Positions 1 to 9,458 of a stretch of 36,275 bases of DNA are shown here, in pieces. The position numbers and the translations under genes were made by a program. The first letter of the stretch is position 1; each line of letters begins with the position of its first letter. The stretch lies in the NCBI GenBank assembly GCA_012026675.1, contig VEPA01000205.1, positions 1 to 36,275 of the forward strand, in the 5' to 3' direction. Under the pieces are notes generated by a model. That model did no database searches and was not told the DNA's origin. It worked only from the letters and a program-made list of their open reading frames with translations. The stretch is from Betaproteobacteria bacterium (GTDB lineage Bacteria; Pseudomonadota; Gammaproteobacteria; Burkholderiales; Rhodocyclaceae).

Positions 1-846
<846 letters not shown>

Positions 847-855
847 GGAACCGCT

Positions 856-1752
856 ATGTCCATTTACATCAACAAAGACACCAAAGTCATCACCCAGGGC
901 ATTACCGGCAAGACCGGTCAGTTCCATACGGAAAAATGCCAGGAATACGCCAACGGCAAGAACTGCTTCGTTGCCGGCGTGAATCCGAAGAAGGCCGGCG
1001 AGAAGATTTTCGACATTCCGATTTTCGGTTCGGTCAAGGAGGCCAAGGCGCAAACCGGCGCTACCGTTTCCGTGATCTACGTGCCGCCCGCCGGCGCCGC
1101 CGACGCCATCTGGGAAGCCTGCGAGGCAGACCTCGACCTGGCGATCTGCATCACCGAGGGCATTCCCGTGCGCGACATGCTGATGGTGCGTAACAAGATG
1201 AAGGCCTAGGAAGCCATGGGCGGCAAGAAGACCCTGCTGCTCGGCCCCAATTGTCCCGGCCTGATCACGCCCGACGAAATCAAGATCGGTATCATGCCCG
1301 GCCACATCCATCGCAAGGGCCGCATCGGCGTGGTCTCGCGTTCCGGCACGCTGACCTATGAAGCCGTTGCGCAGCTCACCGAAATCGGCCTTGGACAATC
1401 GTCCGCGGTCGGCATCGGCGGCGACCCGATCAACGGTCTCAAGCACATCGACATCATGCGCGCCTTCAACGACGATCCGGACACCGACGCGGTGATCATG
1501 ATCGGCGAGATCGGCGGTCCCGACGAAGCCGAGGCCGCCGTCTGGTGCAAGGCCAACATGAAAAAGCCGATCGTCGGCTTCATCGCCGGCGTCACCGCGC
1601 CGGCCGGCAAGCGCATGGGTCATGCCGGAGCGCTGATCTCGGGAGGAGCCGATACGGCCGATGCCAAGCTCGCCATCATGGAAGAGTGCGGTTTCACCGT
1701 GACGCGCAATCCGTCGGAAATGGCCAAACTGCTGAAGGGCCTGCTCAAGTAA
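856..1752 (+). pseudogene. sucD: Succinyl-CoA synthetase alpha subunit, interrupted by an in-frame TAG
   Basis: SucD binds CoA and carries the phosphohistidine that relays phosphate between succinyl phosphate and nucleotide. The ATG at 856 follows a GGAA site. The reading frame gives an N-terminal CoA-binding Rossmann domain ([28 protein letters not shown]) and stops after residue 117 at TAG 1207-1209. The same frame continues directly with [36 protein letters not shown] and [12 protein letters not shown] (active-site His near 1621), ending at 1752. No frame change is needed, so a single base (for example AAG or CAG to TAG) explains the break. The total length (about 298 codons) is normal. 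It may be a sequencing error, a true lesion, or a functional split; see the restart ORF and the finding. Confidence 0.85.
1216..1752 (+). CDS. Possible restart ORF: SucD C-terminal ligase domain
   Basis: This 178-residue ORF begins at the first ATG after the TAG in sucD. It contains the complete catalytic half of SucD, including [16 protein letters not shown] and the phosphohistidine loop GHAGA. The stop codon overlaps the sequence AGGAAG, which lies 4 bases before this ATG and looks like a usable Shine-Dalgarno site, so termination and re-initiation could yield two chains. The break lies between the CoA-binding domain and the ligase domain, where a split would do least harm to folding. Whether two chains are actually made cannot be told from sequence. 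Confidence 0.45.
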   Translation: MGGKKTLLLGPNCPGLITPDEIKIGIMPGHIHRKGRIGVVSRSGTLTYEAVAQLTEIGLGQSSAVGIGGDPINGLKHIDIMRAFNDDPDTDAVIMIGEIGGPDEAEAAVWCKANMKKPIVGFIAGVTAPAGKRMGHAGALISGGADTADAKLAIMEECGFTVTRNPSEMAKLLKGLLK

Positions 1753-1765
1753 ACAGGTAAGAGAA

Positions 1766-1792
1766 GAGTCGGCGCTGGTGACACGCCGACTC
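1766..1792. repeat. Perfect 9-bp hairpin containing repeat copy A
   Basis: GAGTCGGCG and CGCCGACTC form a perfect 9-bp stem around a 9-base loop, just after the sucD stop. It is not followed by a T run, so it is not a classical intrinsic terminator. The left arm and loop match the dispersed element AGTCGGCGCTG-N5-ACGSCG (element at 1767-1788). This copy has ACGCCG where the others have ACGGCG, and that difference is what creates the stem. Confidence 0.7.
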
Positions 1793-1830
1793 CACCCAAG
1801 GCCGCCCCGATGTAGCGCTCAGGGGAGACA

Positions 1831-1864
1831 AAGCCGCCCCGGTACAGATCGGGGCGGCTTTTTT
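1831..1864 (+). terminator. Rho-independent terminator after sucCD
   Basis: AAGCCGCCCCG pairs with CGGGGCGGCTT (11 bp) around an 8-base loop and is followed at once by TTTT in a six-T run. It ends the sucCD transcript and separates it from the signalling cluster that starts at 1999. Confidence 0.92.
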
Positions 1865-1919
1865 GCGCATAGAATCGTCACACTGCCTTGCTGCACAGGG
1901 CCGAATGTCATTAAATTGA

Positions 1920-1949
1920 TTGACGGACTTGATGCAGGACTGTAAGAAT
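1920..1949 (+). promoter_or_regulatory. Candidate sigma-70 promoter for the signalling cluster
   Basis: TTGACG (1920-1925) and AAGAAT (1944-1949, preceded by an extended-type TG one base upstream) are 18 bases apart, in the gap between the sucD terminator and the kinase start. The -10 match is only 4 of 6, so this is tentative. The position is right for the promoter of the genes from 1999 onward. Confidence 0.3.
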
Positions 1950-1998
1950 TGCGCTTATTGTCCTGTTTTAATGCAGGCTCTCTACAGGATAGCAAGGG

Positions 1999-4662
1999 AT
2001 GAAGAAGGCGGACTTCTGGAAGAGTGACTGGTTTTTCGGCGTCGCAGTCAGCATTTTGGTGCTGATTCTTGGCAATGGAAACCTGTTGCAGGGTCTGGAG
2101 CGCAAGGCTTATGACATGGGTGTGGCGGCGACCACGCGTGCACCCTCGGACAAGGTGGCTGTCATTGCCATCGACAAACCCAGTCTCGACAATATTGGCC
2201 GCTGGCCGTGGTCGCGCGACATCATGGCCGACATGGTGGAAAAACTGGCCGGCGCCAAGGCCAAGGTGATCGCCACCACGGTGTTCTACTCCGAGCCGCA
2301 GCGGGATCAGGGCTTGGCGTATATCAACAAGCTGATCGAAACCTGCGGCGTGACGCTGCCGGCGATGGCTGCTGGTGTAGCGCCTGTCGCCGCAGCGCCG
2401 GTACCTGGGGAGGCCGCCGCAGTTCCAGCCCCGGCTGCCGCCCCGGAAAGCGTGGCCGCGCCCGCAGCTTCCTCATGTCCGCAGATAGAGTCGATACTTA
2501 TCGAGGCGGACCAGAAGCTGAATACCGACCGCCGCCTGGCGGATGCCTTCGGCAAGGCCGGCAATGTGGCATTGCCGATGTTGTTCGTGCTGGGCGAGCC
2601 GCGCGGCCGGCCGGACAAGGATCTGCCCGAATTCATTAGAAAGAATGCGGTCAAGCTGACGGGTGGCGCGGACGCTCCTCCTTATCCGACCCTCGGTGTT
2701 GACGCTGGAGTGATCGAGCCCTTGGGCAAGGTGGTGACCGCCATCGGCCACCTCAACGTAACTCCGGATGTGGATGGCGCGATTCGGACCGAACCCCTGG
2801 TGCTGGCCCATTTCGACCTGGCCTATCCGTCCTTGTCCCTGCTGGTCGCGGCCAAGAGCCACAACCTGAACGTGGCGGATATCCAGGTCACGGCGGGCAG
2901 TGCGGTCAAGCTGGGCAAGCTCAAGATCGGCACCGACATCGATACGCGGATGCTGACCTTCTATTACAAGGATCGTGAAGGCGGTCTTCCCGCCTTTCAG
3001 GTCGATTCGTTCTTCGACGTCAAAAGCGGCAAGATTCCCTATGACAAGTATCGCGACAAGATTGTCCTGATCGGACCGACCTCGTCATCGGTGGGCAGCG
3101 TCTTCGTTACCCCCATCAGTCCATCGATGCCTGCCGTTCTGATGCAGGCGCACGCGGTCTCCAGCCTGCTTTCCGAACACTTCTTCGTAGCTCCGACCTG
3201 GGGCTTCTGGGTCGAAAAGCTGGTATTCCTGCTCGTCGCCGCCTACCTCATCGGCGTGCTGCCGCGCATCAAGGCCGGCATGGCCGCGGGAATCACGGCA
3301 GGGGTGCTGCTGGCATTGATCGCCACTCATTTCGCGCTGATGACGACGCAGTTGATGTGGCTGCAGTTGATGGTGCCGGCAACGCTGCTGCTGGTCGGCC
3401 ATTTGCTGCTGACGGTGAAACGTTTCGTCGTCACGGAACGCGGCAAGGAAAAATCGGATGCCGATTCGGCCGAGTCCAACCGCATGCTGGGTCTGGCCTT
3501 CCAGGGCCAGGGGCAACTCGACATGGCCTTCGACAAGTTCCGCAAGTGCCCGATGGACGATGCCCTGATGGAGAACATGTACAACCTGGCACTGGATTTC
3601 GAGCGCAAACGCCAGTTCAACAAGGCGGAAGCGGCGTTCCGTTACATATTCGATTTCAATCCGAAATTCCGCGATATCGAATCCCGCGTCAATCGCGCCC
3701 GGCAGCTTTCGGAAACCGTGATTCTCGGCAGCGGCGGAGGCGGGCGCAGCAACGCCAGCCTGATCGATACCGCCGGCAATGTCGAGAAACCGATGCTGGG
3801 CCGATATGAAATCGAGAAGGAACTGGGCAAGGGCGCGATGGGCGTGGTCTATCTCGGTCGCGATCCGAAAATCAATCGCATCGTTGCGATCAAGACCATG
3901 GCGCTGTCGCAGGAGTTCGAGGCCGATGAACTGGTCGAGGTCAAGGAGCGCTTCTTCCGCGAGGCCGAAACCGCCGGGCGTCTCAACCATCCCAACATCG
4001 TCACCATGTTCGATGCCGGAGAGGAACACGACCTGGCATACATCGCGATGGAGTTTCTCAAGGGCAAGGACCTGGTTCCATACTCCAAGCAGGGCAACCT
4101 GATGCCCTTGCCGCGCGTCATGAGCATCGTTGCGCGGGTTGCCGATGCCTTGTCCTACGCGCACCAGAACAATGTCGTGCATCGCGACATCAAGCCGGCC
4201 AACATCATGTACGAGCCGGAATCAGATCAGGTCAAGGTGACGGACTTCGGCATCGCGCGGATCACCGATTCGTCGAAGACCAAGACGGGGATGGTGCTCG
4301 GCACGCCGAGCTACATGTCGCCTGAGCAACTGGCCGGCAAGAAGATCGACGGCCGTTCCGACCTATTCTCGCTCGGTGTCATGCTCTATCAGATGTCCTG
4401 TGGCAAGCTGCCCTTCGAGGGCGATTCGATGGCGCAACTGATGTTCCGCATTGCCAATGAACCGCATCCGGACATTCGCGGAGTCAACCCCGGACTGCCG
4501 GACTGCCTGGTGGCAATTATCGACAGGGCGATGACCAAGGATCCGGATGCGCGCTACCAGACCGGTGCTGAATTTGCGCAAGACATCCGCACCTGCATGA
4601 CAATGGCGAGTGCCGGTAGCAGCGCCGCCGCCGGCGATTCCGGCGTCGATATCAGCATCTAA
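1999..4662 (+). CDS. CHASE2-domain transmembrane serine/threonine protein kinase
   Basis: A predicted membrane sensor kinase of 887 residues. An N-terminal membrane helix (about 12-30) is followed by an extracytoplasmic CHASE2 domain (about 40-395; AIDKPSLDNIGRWPWSRD, IVLIGPTSSSVG) and three membrane helices (about 401-475). A short TPR-like helical stretch (about 490-575, LGLAFQGQGQLDMAFDKF) precedes a Hanks-type kinase domain (about 601-860). The glycine loop GKGAMGVVYLG, VAIK Lys632, HRD at 728-730, DFG at 749-751 and GTPSYMSPEQ are all present, so the kinase should be active and, as an RD kinase, controlled by activation-loop phosphorylation. A Pro/Ala-rich insert (about 118-158) interrupts the CHASE2 region. 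The CHASE2 ligand is unknown. The PP2C phosphatase and FHA genes follow directly. Confidence 0.93.
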   Translation: MKKADFWKSDWFFGVAVSILVLILGNGNLLQGLERKAYDMGVAATTRAPSDKVAVIAIDKPSLDNIGRWPWSRDIMADMVEKLAGAKAKVIATTVFYSEPQRDQGLAYINKLIETCGVTLPAMAAGVAPVAAAPVPGEAAAVPAPAAAPESVAAPAASSCPQIESILIEADQKLNTDRRLADAFGKAGNVALPMLFVLGEPRGRPDKDLPEFIRKNAVKLTGGADAPPYPTLGVDAGVIEPLGKVVTAIGHLNVTPDVDGAIRTEPLVLAHFDLAYPSLSLLVAAKSHNLNVADIQVTAGSAVKLGKLKIGTDIDTRMLTFYYKDREGGLPAFQVDSFFDVKSGKIPYDKYRDKIVLIGPTSSSVGSVFVTPISPSMPAVLMQAHAVSSLLSEHFFVAPTWGFWVEKLVFLLVAAYLIGVLPRIKAGMAAGITAGVLLALIATHFALMTTQLMWLQLMVPATLLLVGHLLLTVKRFVVTERGKEKSDADSAESNRMLGLAFQGQGQLDMAFDKFRKCPMDDALMENMYNLALDFERKRQFNKAEAAFRYIFDFNPKFRDIESRVNRARQLSETVILGSGGGGRSNASLIDTAGNVEKPMLGRYEIEKELGKGAMGVVYLGRDPKINRIVAIKTMALSQEFEADELVEVKERFFREAETAGRLNHPNIVTMFDAGEEHDLAYIAMEFLKGKDLVPYSKQGNLMPLPRVMSIVARVADALSYAHQNNVVHRDIKPANIMYEPESDQVKVTDFGIARITDSSKTKTGMVLGTPSYMSPEQLAGKKIDGRSDLFSLGVMLYQMSCGKLPFEGDSMAQLMFRIANEPHPDIRGVNPGLPDCLVAIIDRAMTKDPDARYQTGAEFAQDIRTCMTMASAGSSAAAGDSGVDISI

Positions 4663-4672
4663 GGGCCGAACC

Positions 4673-5494
4673 ATGGACATGAGTGCTGTTCTCGAAATAG
4701 TCACCCGCAGCGATCCGGGCATGGTGCGCTCGAATAATGAAGACGCCGTCATGGCGGATGCGGCGGGCGGCTTTGCCGTGCTGGCCGATGGCATGGGTGG
4801 CTACAACGCCGGCGAGGTTGCCAGCGGCATGGCAACGACCTTGCTTGGCACTGAACTGGCAAAGGCCTTTGTCGCGCGTGATCCGAGCAGCATTGATGGT
4901 TCCGGCAAGTCCTGGGCGCAGGTCACGCTGGAAGCTGAAATGATCCGAGTCAATACCGCCATCTATCAGGCGGCGCAGAGCCAGCCGCAGTATGCAGGTA
5001 TGGGCACGACGCTCGTGGTGGGCGTGTTCCACGACAATCGGGTAACCGTTGGCCACATTGGAGATTCCCGGCTTTACCGCATGCGTGGCGAAGATTTTCA
5101 GCAGATAACGCGCGACCATTCGCTGCTGCAGGAACAGATCGACGCCGGCATGATCACTCCCGAGCAGGCGCGCCATTCACAGAACAAGAATCTGGTGACC
5201 CGCGCGGTCGGCGTCGATCCTGAAGTGGTGCCCGAAATACACGATCATGAGGTCTTGCCGGGCGACGTGTACCTGTTTTGTTCCGACGGGCTGAACGACA
5301 TGGTTGACGACGAGGAGATCGGCATGACTCTGGGCGCTCTTTCGGCGAACCTGGAACTGTGCTCAATGCAGTTGATTCAAATGGCCAACGACAACGGCGG
5401 CCGCGACAATGTTTCGGTAATCCTGGTCAAGGTAAAGGGCGAGTACCCAGCCGCGCGTGGCTGGTGGGCCCGTTTCATGACCTGGTTCAAGTAA
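4673..5494 (+). CDS. PP2C-family serine/threonine phosphatase (Stp1/PppA-like)
   Basis: A cytosolic metal-dependent phosphatase of 273 residues, expected to reverse phosphorylation by the upstream kinase. It has the PP2C metal-binding motifs in order: RSNNEDA, LADGMGGYNAGEVAS, GDSRLYRM, TRDHSL, SDGLNDMVDDEE and GGRDNVSVILV, that is, a complete catalytic core of the bacterial single-domain type with no membrane segment. The ORF track opens at 4610, inside the kinase gene. The ATG at 4673, 10 bases after the kinase stop, gives the normal N-terminus (SAVLEIVTRSDPGMVRSNNEDA); ATG 4679 is also possible. Kinase plus adjacent PP2C is a common paired arrangement. Confidence 0.94.
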   Translation: MDMSAVLEIVTRSDPGMVRSNNEDAVMADAAGGFAVLADGMGGYNAGEVASGMATTLLGTELAKAFVARDPSSIDGSGKSWAQVTLEAEMIRVNTAIYQAAQSQPQYAGMGTTLVVGVFHDNRVTVGHIGDSRLYRMRGEDFQQITRDHSLLQEQIDAGMITPEQARHSQNKNLVTRAVGVDPEVVPEIHDHEVLPGDVYLFCSDGLNDMVDDEEIGMTLGALSANLELCSMQLIQMANDNGGRDNVSVILVKVKGEYPAARGWWARFMTWFK

Positions 5495-5527
5495 CGTATT
5501 GCTCCGTGACCCCGAAGGACAACGACA

Positions 5528-6424
5528 ATGGCTAAGCTCATACTCAGCATGGAAACCACGATGCTCAAGGAAATTCCCTTGACCAAGGAGCGCACCACCA
5601 TCGGGCGCAAACCGCACAACGATATCCAGATCGACAACCTGGCGATTTCTGGTGAGCACGCGGTCGTGATCACCATACTTAATGATTCCTTTCTCGAAGA
5701 TCTGGGCAGCACCAATGGCACCTTCGTCAATGGCCAGTCTGTCAAGAAACATTTCCTCAAGAACGGCGACACCATTGAGCTGGGCAAGTACCGTCTGAAG
5801 TATGTCAGCGAACTGCCACAGCAAACTTCGAACGCGGATTTCGAGAAGACCATGATTCTGCGTCCTGGTGCCGCCCAAAAGCCTGCTGCGCCGCCGTCAG
5901 CCCCTGCCCCTGGCGCCGCCGTACCACCCGCCCCTCTTGCACCGGCTGCAGGCATGGCTCCGCCACCGTCCACGGCGGCGCCGGCAGCCTCGCCTGGCGC
6001 TGTGCCGTCCCATCTTACAACATTGCCAGGCACGGCTCCGCCACCGGTCGCGGCGGCCCCTGCAGCCCCGCCTTCTGCCGTACCGCCGGCCCATCTTTCA
6101 ACTTCCCCCGGCATGGCTCCGCGGCCACCCGCGGCGGCACCGGCGACGACTCCGGCGCTACCGTTGGGCGTGATACAGATTCTTTCGGGGGGCAATGCCG
6201 GCAAGGAGATGGAACTGACCAAAACCCTCACCACCCTGGGCAAACCGGGTGTGCAGGTCGCGGTCATCGCACGTCGTCCGCACGGCTACTTCATTACCCA
6301 TGTGGAAGGCGCGAGCTTTCCGGCAGTCAATGGCAAGACGCTGGACGCCCAGGCGCATCAACTGGCGGACCACGACGTGATCGAGTTGGCCGGAACCAAA
6401 ATGGAATTCTTCCTGAAGACCTGA
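5528..6424 (+). CDS. FHA-domain protein with Pro/Ala-rich linker and second degenerate FHA-like domain
   Basis: FHA domains bind phosphothreonine, so this 298-residue cytosolic protein is the likely reader or substrate of the kinase. The N-terminal FHA domain (about 1-95) shows the signature residues TIGRKPHNDIQID, ISGEHAVV and LGSTNGTFVNG. Residues about 118-215 form a low-complexity Pro/Ala linker with three imperfect units (GMAPPPSTAAPAA, GTAPPPVAAAPAA, GMAPRPPAAAPAT). The C-terminal part (about 215-298, LGVIQILSGGNAGKEMEL, FPAVNGKTLD, DVIELAGTKMEFF) has an FHA-like beta pattern but lacks the GR and SxxH signature, so phosphothreonine binding there is doubtful. The start follows an AAGGAC site. 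The linker would tether two modules at variable distance. Confidence 0.9.
   Translation: MAKLILSMETTMLKEIPLTKERTTIGRKPHNDIQIDNLAISGEHAVVITILNDSFLEDLGSTNGTFVNGQSVKKHFLKNGDTIELGKYRLKYVSELPQQTSNADFEKTMILRPGAAQKPAAPPSAPAPGAAVPPAPLAPAAGMAPPPSTAAPAASPGAVPSHLTTLPGTAPPPVAAAPAAPPSAVPPAHLSTSPGMAPRPPAAAPATTPALPLGVIQILSGGNAGKEMELTKTLTTLGKPGVQVAVIARRPHGYFITHVEGASFPAVNGKTLDAQAHQLADHDVIELAGTKMEFFLKT
5951..6150 (+). repeat. Imperfect tandem repeats coding the FHA linker
   Basis: Units begin at 5951, 6029 and 6110 (spacing 78 and 81 bases), each with a GGCAYGGCTCCGC-type core that encodes G(M/T)AP. The third unit is shorter. Such in-frame repeats can vary in copy number among strains. Confidence 0.6.
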
Positions 6425-6454
6425 ACCCGAAGGCAGACAATTCCGGGAGACCAT

Positions 6455-8680
6455 TTGAAACAGTACCTCCCTCGCTACGTTCTTGGACTTGTGATTCTTC
6501 TGGTCTTGCTCGGCCATTCGGCGCGCATTTACCAGATTCCTTTCATCAGTCACATGGACTCGCTGATCTATGACGCGAAAGTACGTTTGACCATGCCGCA
6601 AGGGGGCGATCAGCGTGTGGTGATTCTGGATATCGACGAAAAATCCCTGGCTGAGCAGGGGCGATGGCCGTGGGGCCGCGACAAGCTGGCGACCCTGATG
6701 AACAAGCTGTTCGATCAGTACGGCATCAAGCTGGTCGGTTTCGACGTCGTGTTTGCCGAGCCCGACGACAGTTCCGGCCTCAAATCGCTGGAGTCCCTGG
6801 CGAAGAAGGAACTTAAGGACATCACCGGCTTTCAGTCGGCACTGCGCGAACTGCGTCCGCAGCTCGACCACGATGCCCGCTTCGCCGCGGCGCTAAAGAA
6901 CCGGCCGGTCATTCTCGGTTACTATTTTTCCAGTCTGGAAGGAGGCATCAGTTCCGGTGCAGCTCCCGAGCCGGTGTTCCCGGCCGGAACCTTCAGTGGC
7001 CGCCGCATAGCATTTACGCAATGGACCAGTTTCGGCGGCAATCTGCCCGAGTTCCAAAAGGCTGCTGCCGGAGCGGGTCATTTCAATCCGCTGGTGGACA
7101 TTGACGGGACGACGCGCCGGGTACCTTTGCTGGTCGAGTACAAAGGGGCCTATTACGAGTCCCTCTCGCTGGCGATGGTGCGTAATCTGCTCGGCAATTT
7201 GCCGATTATCCCCGGCTACCCGGAAAATGCGCCGTCGTCCTATGCCGGCATGGAGTGGCTGGATCTGAAAGCAGCCGGCGGCGGCGTGATGCGTATTCCG
7301 GTGGATGAAAACGCGGCGACGCTGATTCCCTATCGCGGCTATCAGGGAAGTTTTTCCTATTTCTCGATTACCGATGTGCTCAACGACCGTGTGCCCAAGG
7401 AAAAGCTCGCCGGCAAAGTGGTCGTGGTCGGCACTACGGCGCCTGGACTCATGGATTTGCGGGCCACCCCGGTGGGCGCCGCCTATCCGGGGGTCGAGGT
7501 GCACGCCAATTTGATTGCAGGCATGCTGGATGGTGTGGTCAAGCACAAACCCCCCTACATACTCGGCGCCGATGTACTGCTGGTGCTGATTGCAGGCGCG
7601 GTGATGGTCTTCCTTTTGCCCATGCTGTCGCCGTTGCGGGCGACAATGGTCGGGTTGATTGTTCTCTTGCTGTTGCTCGGCGTGAATTTCAGTTTCTGGC
7701 ACTATTTCAACGTGGTCTTGCCGCTGGCCAACGGCATGATCGCGATCATCCTCCTGTATGCGATGAACATGTCATGGGGCTACTTTGTCGAGTCGCGAAC
7801 CAAGCGGCAGTTGACCGGGTTGTTCGGCCAGTATGTGCCGCCGGAACTGGTCGAGGAGATGAGCCGTGACCCCGAAAACTACAGCATGGCCGGGCGCAAG
7901 GCGGAACTCACCGTGCTGTTTTCGGACGTACGCGGATTTACCACGATATCGGAAGGTCTCGAACCCGACGAGTTGGCCACATTGATGAACCAGTATCTGG
8001 GCGCGATGACCCTGGTGGTACGCAAGCATCGCGGCACGCTGGACAAATACATCGGCGACGCGATAATGGCATTTTGGGGTGCGCCGGTCGACGATCCGGA
8101 ACATGCCAGGAACGCAGTGCTTACCGGGCTGGAAATGCATGTTGCGCTGCAGGAGCTGAACAAGGACCTGATGGCGCGAGGCTGGCCCGAGCTTAAAATC
8201 GGCGTTGGCGTGAATTCCGGTCCGATGACGGTCGGCGACATGGGCTCCCCGGTGCGCCAGTCTTACACCGTGATGGGTGATGCGGTCAATCTTGGTTCGC
8301 GCCTGGAGGGCATCACCAAGCAGTACGGAGTGGGTATGATCGTGGGCGAGGCCACCCGCGAATTGCTGAAGAAGGAATTTGTATTCCGCGAACTGGATCG
8401 GGTGCGAGTCAAGGGCAAGGAAGATCCGGTCGGGATTTATGAACCGGTCGGTGAGGACGGCAAGGTCGCGCGCGAGGATATGGAGGAGATCAAACTGTGG
8501 AATCAGGCCTTGCGTGCCTATCGGGCGCAGGACTGGGATCAGGCGGAAGTGGCGCTGATGAATCTGCAGCGCATCAAGCCGCGCTATGTCTACGATCTAT
8601 ACGTCAAACGCGTTGAACGTCTGCGCAAAGAGCCGCCCGGAGAAAACTGGGACGGCGTCACCATTTTTGAGACCAAGTAG
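6455..8680 (+). CDS. CHASE2-domain class III adenylate cyclase, TTG start
   Basis: A predicted membrane receptor cyclase of 741 residues that makes cAMP from ATP. One N-terminal helix precedes CHASE2 (about 30-350; ILDIDEKSLAEQGRWPWGRD, VVVVGTTAPGLMD). Three membrane helices follow (about 366-445), then the cyclase domain (about 465-660). All class III catalytic residues are visible: metal Asp491 (FSDVRGF) and Asp535 (YIGDAIMAFWG), the purine-selecting Lys531 with a Thr partner in SYTVMGD (the K/T pattern of adenylate cyclases), and AVNLGSRLEG with the transition-state Asn and Arg. A short helical C-terminal tail follows. The frame starts at TTG 6455 behind GGGAGA. The CHASE2 architecture matches the kinase upstream, so both may sense the same kind of signal. 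Confidence 0.94.
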   Translation: MKQYLPRYVLGLVILLVLLGHSARIYQIPFISHMDSLIYDAKVRLTMPQGGDQRVVILDIDEKSLAEQGRWPWGRDKLATLMNKLFDQYGIKLVGFDVVFAEPDDSSGLKSLESLAKKELKDITGFQSALRELRPQLDHDARFAAALKNRPVILGYYFSSLEGGISSGAAPEPVFPAGTFSGRRIAFTQWTSFGGNLPEFQKAAAGAGHFNPLVDIDGTTRRVPLLVEYKGAYYESLSLAMVRNLLGNLPIIPGYPENAPSSYAGMEWLDLKAAGGGVMRIPVDENAATLIPYRGYQGSFSYFSITDVLNDRVPKEKLAGKVVVVGTTAPGLMDLRATPVGAAYPGVEVHANLIAGMLDGVVKHKPPYILGADVLLVLIAGAVMVFLLPMLSPLRATMVGLIVLLLLLGVNFSFWHYFNVVLPLANGMIAIILLYAMNMSWGYFVESRTKRQLTGLFGQYVPPELVEEMSRDPENYSMAGRKAELTVLFSDVRGFTTISEGLEPDELATLMNQYLGAMTLVVRKHRGTLDKYIGDAIMAFWGAPVDDPEHARNAVLTGLEMHVALQELNKDLMARGWPELKIGVGVNSGPMTVGDMGSPVRQSYTVMGDAVNLGSRLEGITKQYGVGMIVGEATRELLKKEFVFRELDRVRVKGKEDPVGIYEPVGEDGKVAREDMEEIKLWNQALRAYRAQDWDQAEVALMNLQRIKPRYVYDLYVKRVERLRKEPPGENWDGVTIFETK

Positions 8681-8685
8681 GAATA

Positions 8686-9456
8686 ATGAAGGTACGCATC
8701 CTCGGTTGCAGCGGTGGAATTGGCGGGCGGCATCTGCGCACGACCTCGCTGCTGGTTGACAACGACATTCTGATCGACGCCGGAACCGGTGTCGGCGATC
8801 TGGCGATTGCCGAACTCGCCCAGATCGATCACGTCTTCATTACGCACTCGCATCTGGACCACCTTGCCTGCCTGCCTTTTATGGTCGATACGGTCGGCGA
8901 CATGCGCAGTCGTCCGGTGATTGTGCACGCGACCGAGGCGACACTCGAAATCATCCGTACGCATGTTTTCAACTGGGCCATCTGGCCAGATTTCAGCGTG
9001 ATACCCTCAGCAGAAAAGCCCTTCATGCGATTTGACCCGATACGGGTGGGCGAAAGCCTGGACATCGAAGGTCGCAAAGTAATTCCGCTGCCGGCGAATC
9101 ACACGGTGCCCGCCGTGGGCTATCAACTGGATTCCGGGCATGCCAGCCTGGTGTTTACCGGCGACACCGGCCCTTGCCCTGATTTGTGGAAGCAGGTGAA
9201 TGCGATTCGCAACCTGCGCTATCTGATCATCGAGTGCGCGTTCTCCGACAGGGAAAGGCGGCTGGCCGTGGCGTCCCTGCATTTTTGCCCGAGCATGCTT
9301 CTGGAAGAACTGGCAAATCTGCAACGGGATGCAGAGATATTCATCACCCATCTAAAGCCCGGACAAATCGAATTGACCATGCAGGAGATCGAAGACTGCA
9401 TCGGCAACGAGTTTCGTCCCGGAATGCTGCAGAACAATCAACTCTTCGACTTCTGA
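8686..9456 (+). CDS. MBL-fold hydrolase, probable class II 3',5'-cyclic-nucleotide phosphodiesterase
   Basis: A cytosolic metallo-beta-lactamase-fold protein of 256 residues. The metal motif THSHLDHLACLPF (about 49-61) resembles the PDEase II signature HxHLDH. Other ligands are visible in LPANHTVPAVGY, FTGDTGPCPD, ECAFSD and FITHLKPG. Placed directly after an adenylate cyclase and before a cyclic-nucleotide-binding protein, it most likely hydrolyses cAMP and so resets the signal. The start is ATG 8686, with TAGGA overlapping the cyclase stop. Other MBL hydrolases (RNase Z-like or lactonase-like) share the fold, so the substrate is inferred from motif plus context. Confidence 0.8.
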   Translation: MKVRILGCSGGIGGRHLRTTSLLVDNDILIDAGTGVGDLAIAELAQIDHVFITHSHLDHLACLPFMVDTVGDMRSRPVIVHATEATLEIIRTHVFNWAIWPDFSVIPSAEKPFMRFDPIRVGESLDIEGRKVIPLPANHTVPAVGYQLDSGHASLVFTGDTGPCPDLWKQVNAIRNLRYLIIECAFSDRERRLAVASLHFCPSMLLEELANLQRDAEIFITHLKPGQIELTMQEIEDCIGNEFRPGMLQNNQLFDF

Positions 9457-9458
9457 CC

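Noticed and set aside
1766-1792. Intrinsic terminator directly after sucD
   Set aside because: The hairpin lacks a T tract; the true terminator is the stem at 1831-1864. The hairpin is better treated as part of the repeat.
3085-4182. 365-residue minus-strand ORF inside the kinase gene
   Set aside because: Antisense shadow of conserved kinase and CHASE2 coding sequence; composition is biased and no motif is recognisable.
5868-6173. CRISPR-like or mobile repeat in the FHA gene
   Set aside because: The repeats are imperfect, in frame, about 26-27 codons long and lack spacers; they encode a Pro/Ala linker.
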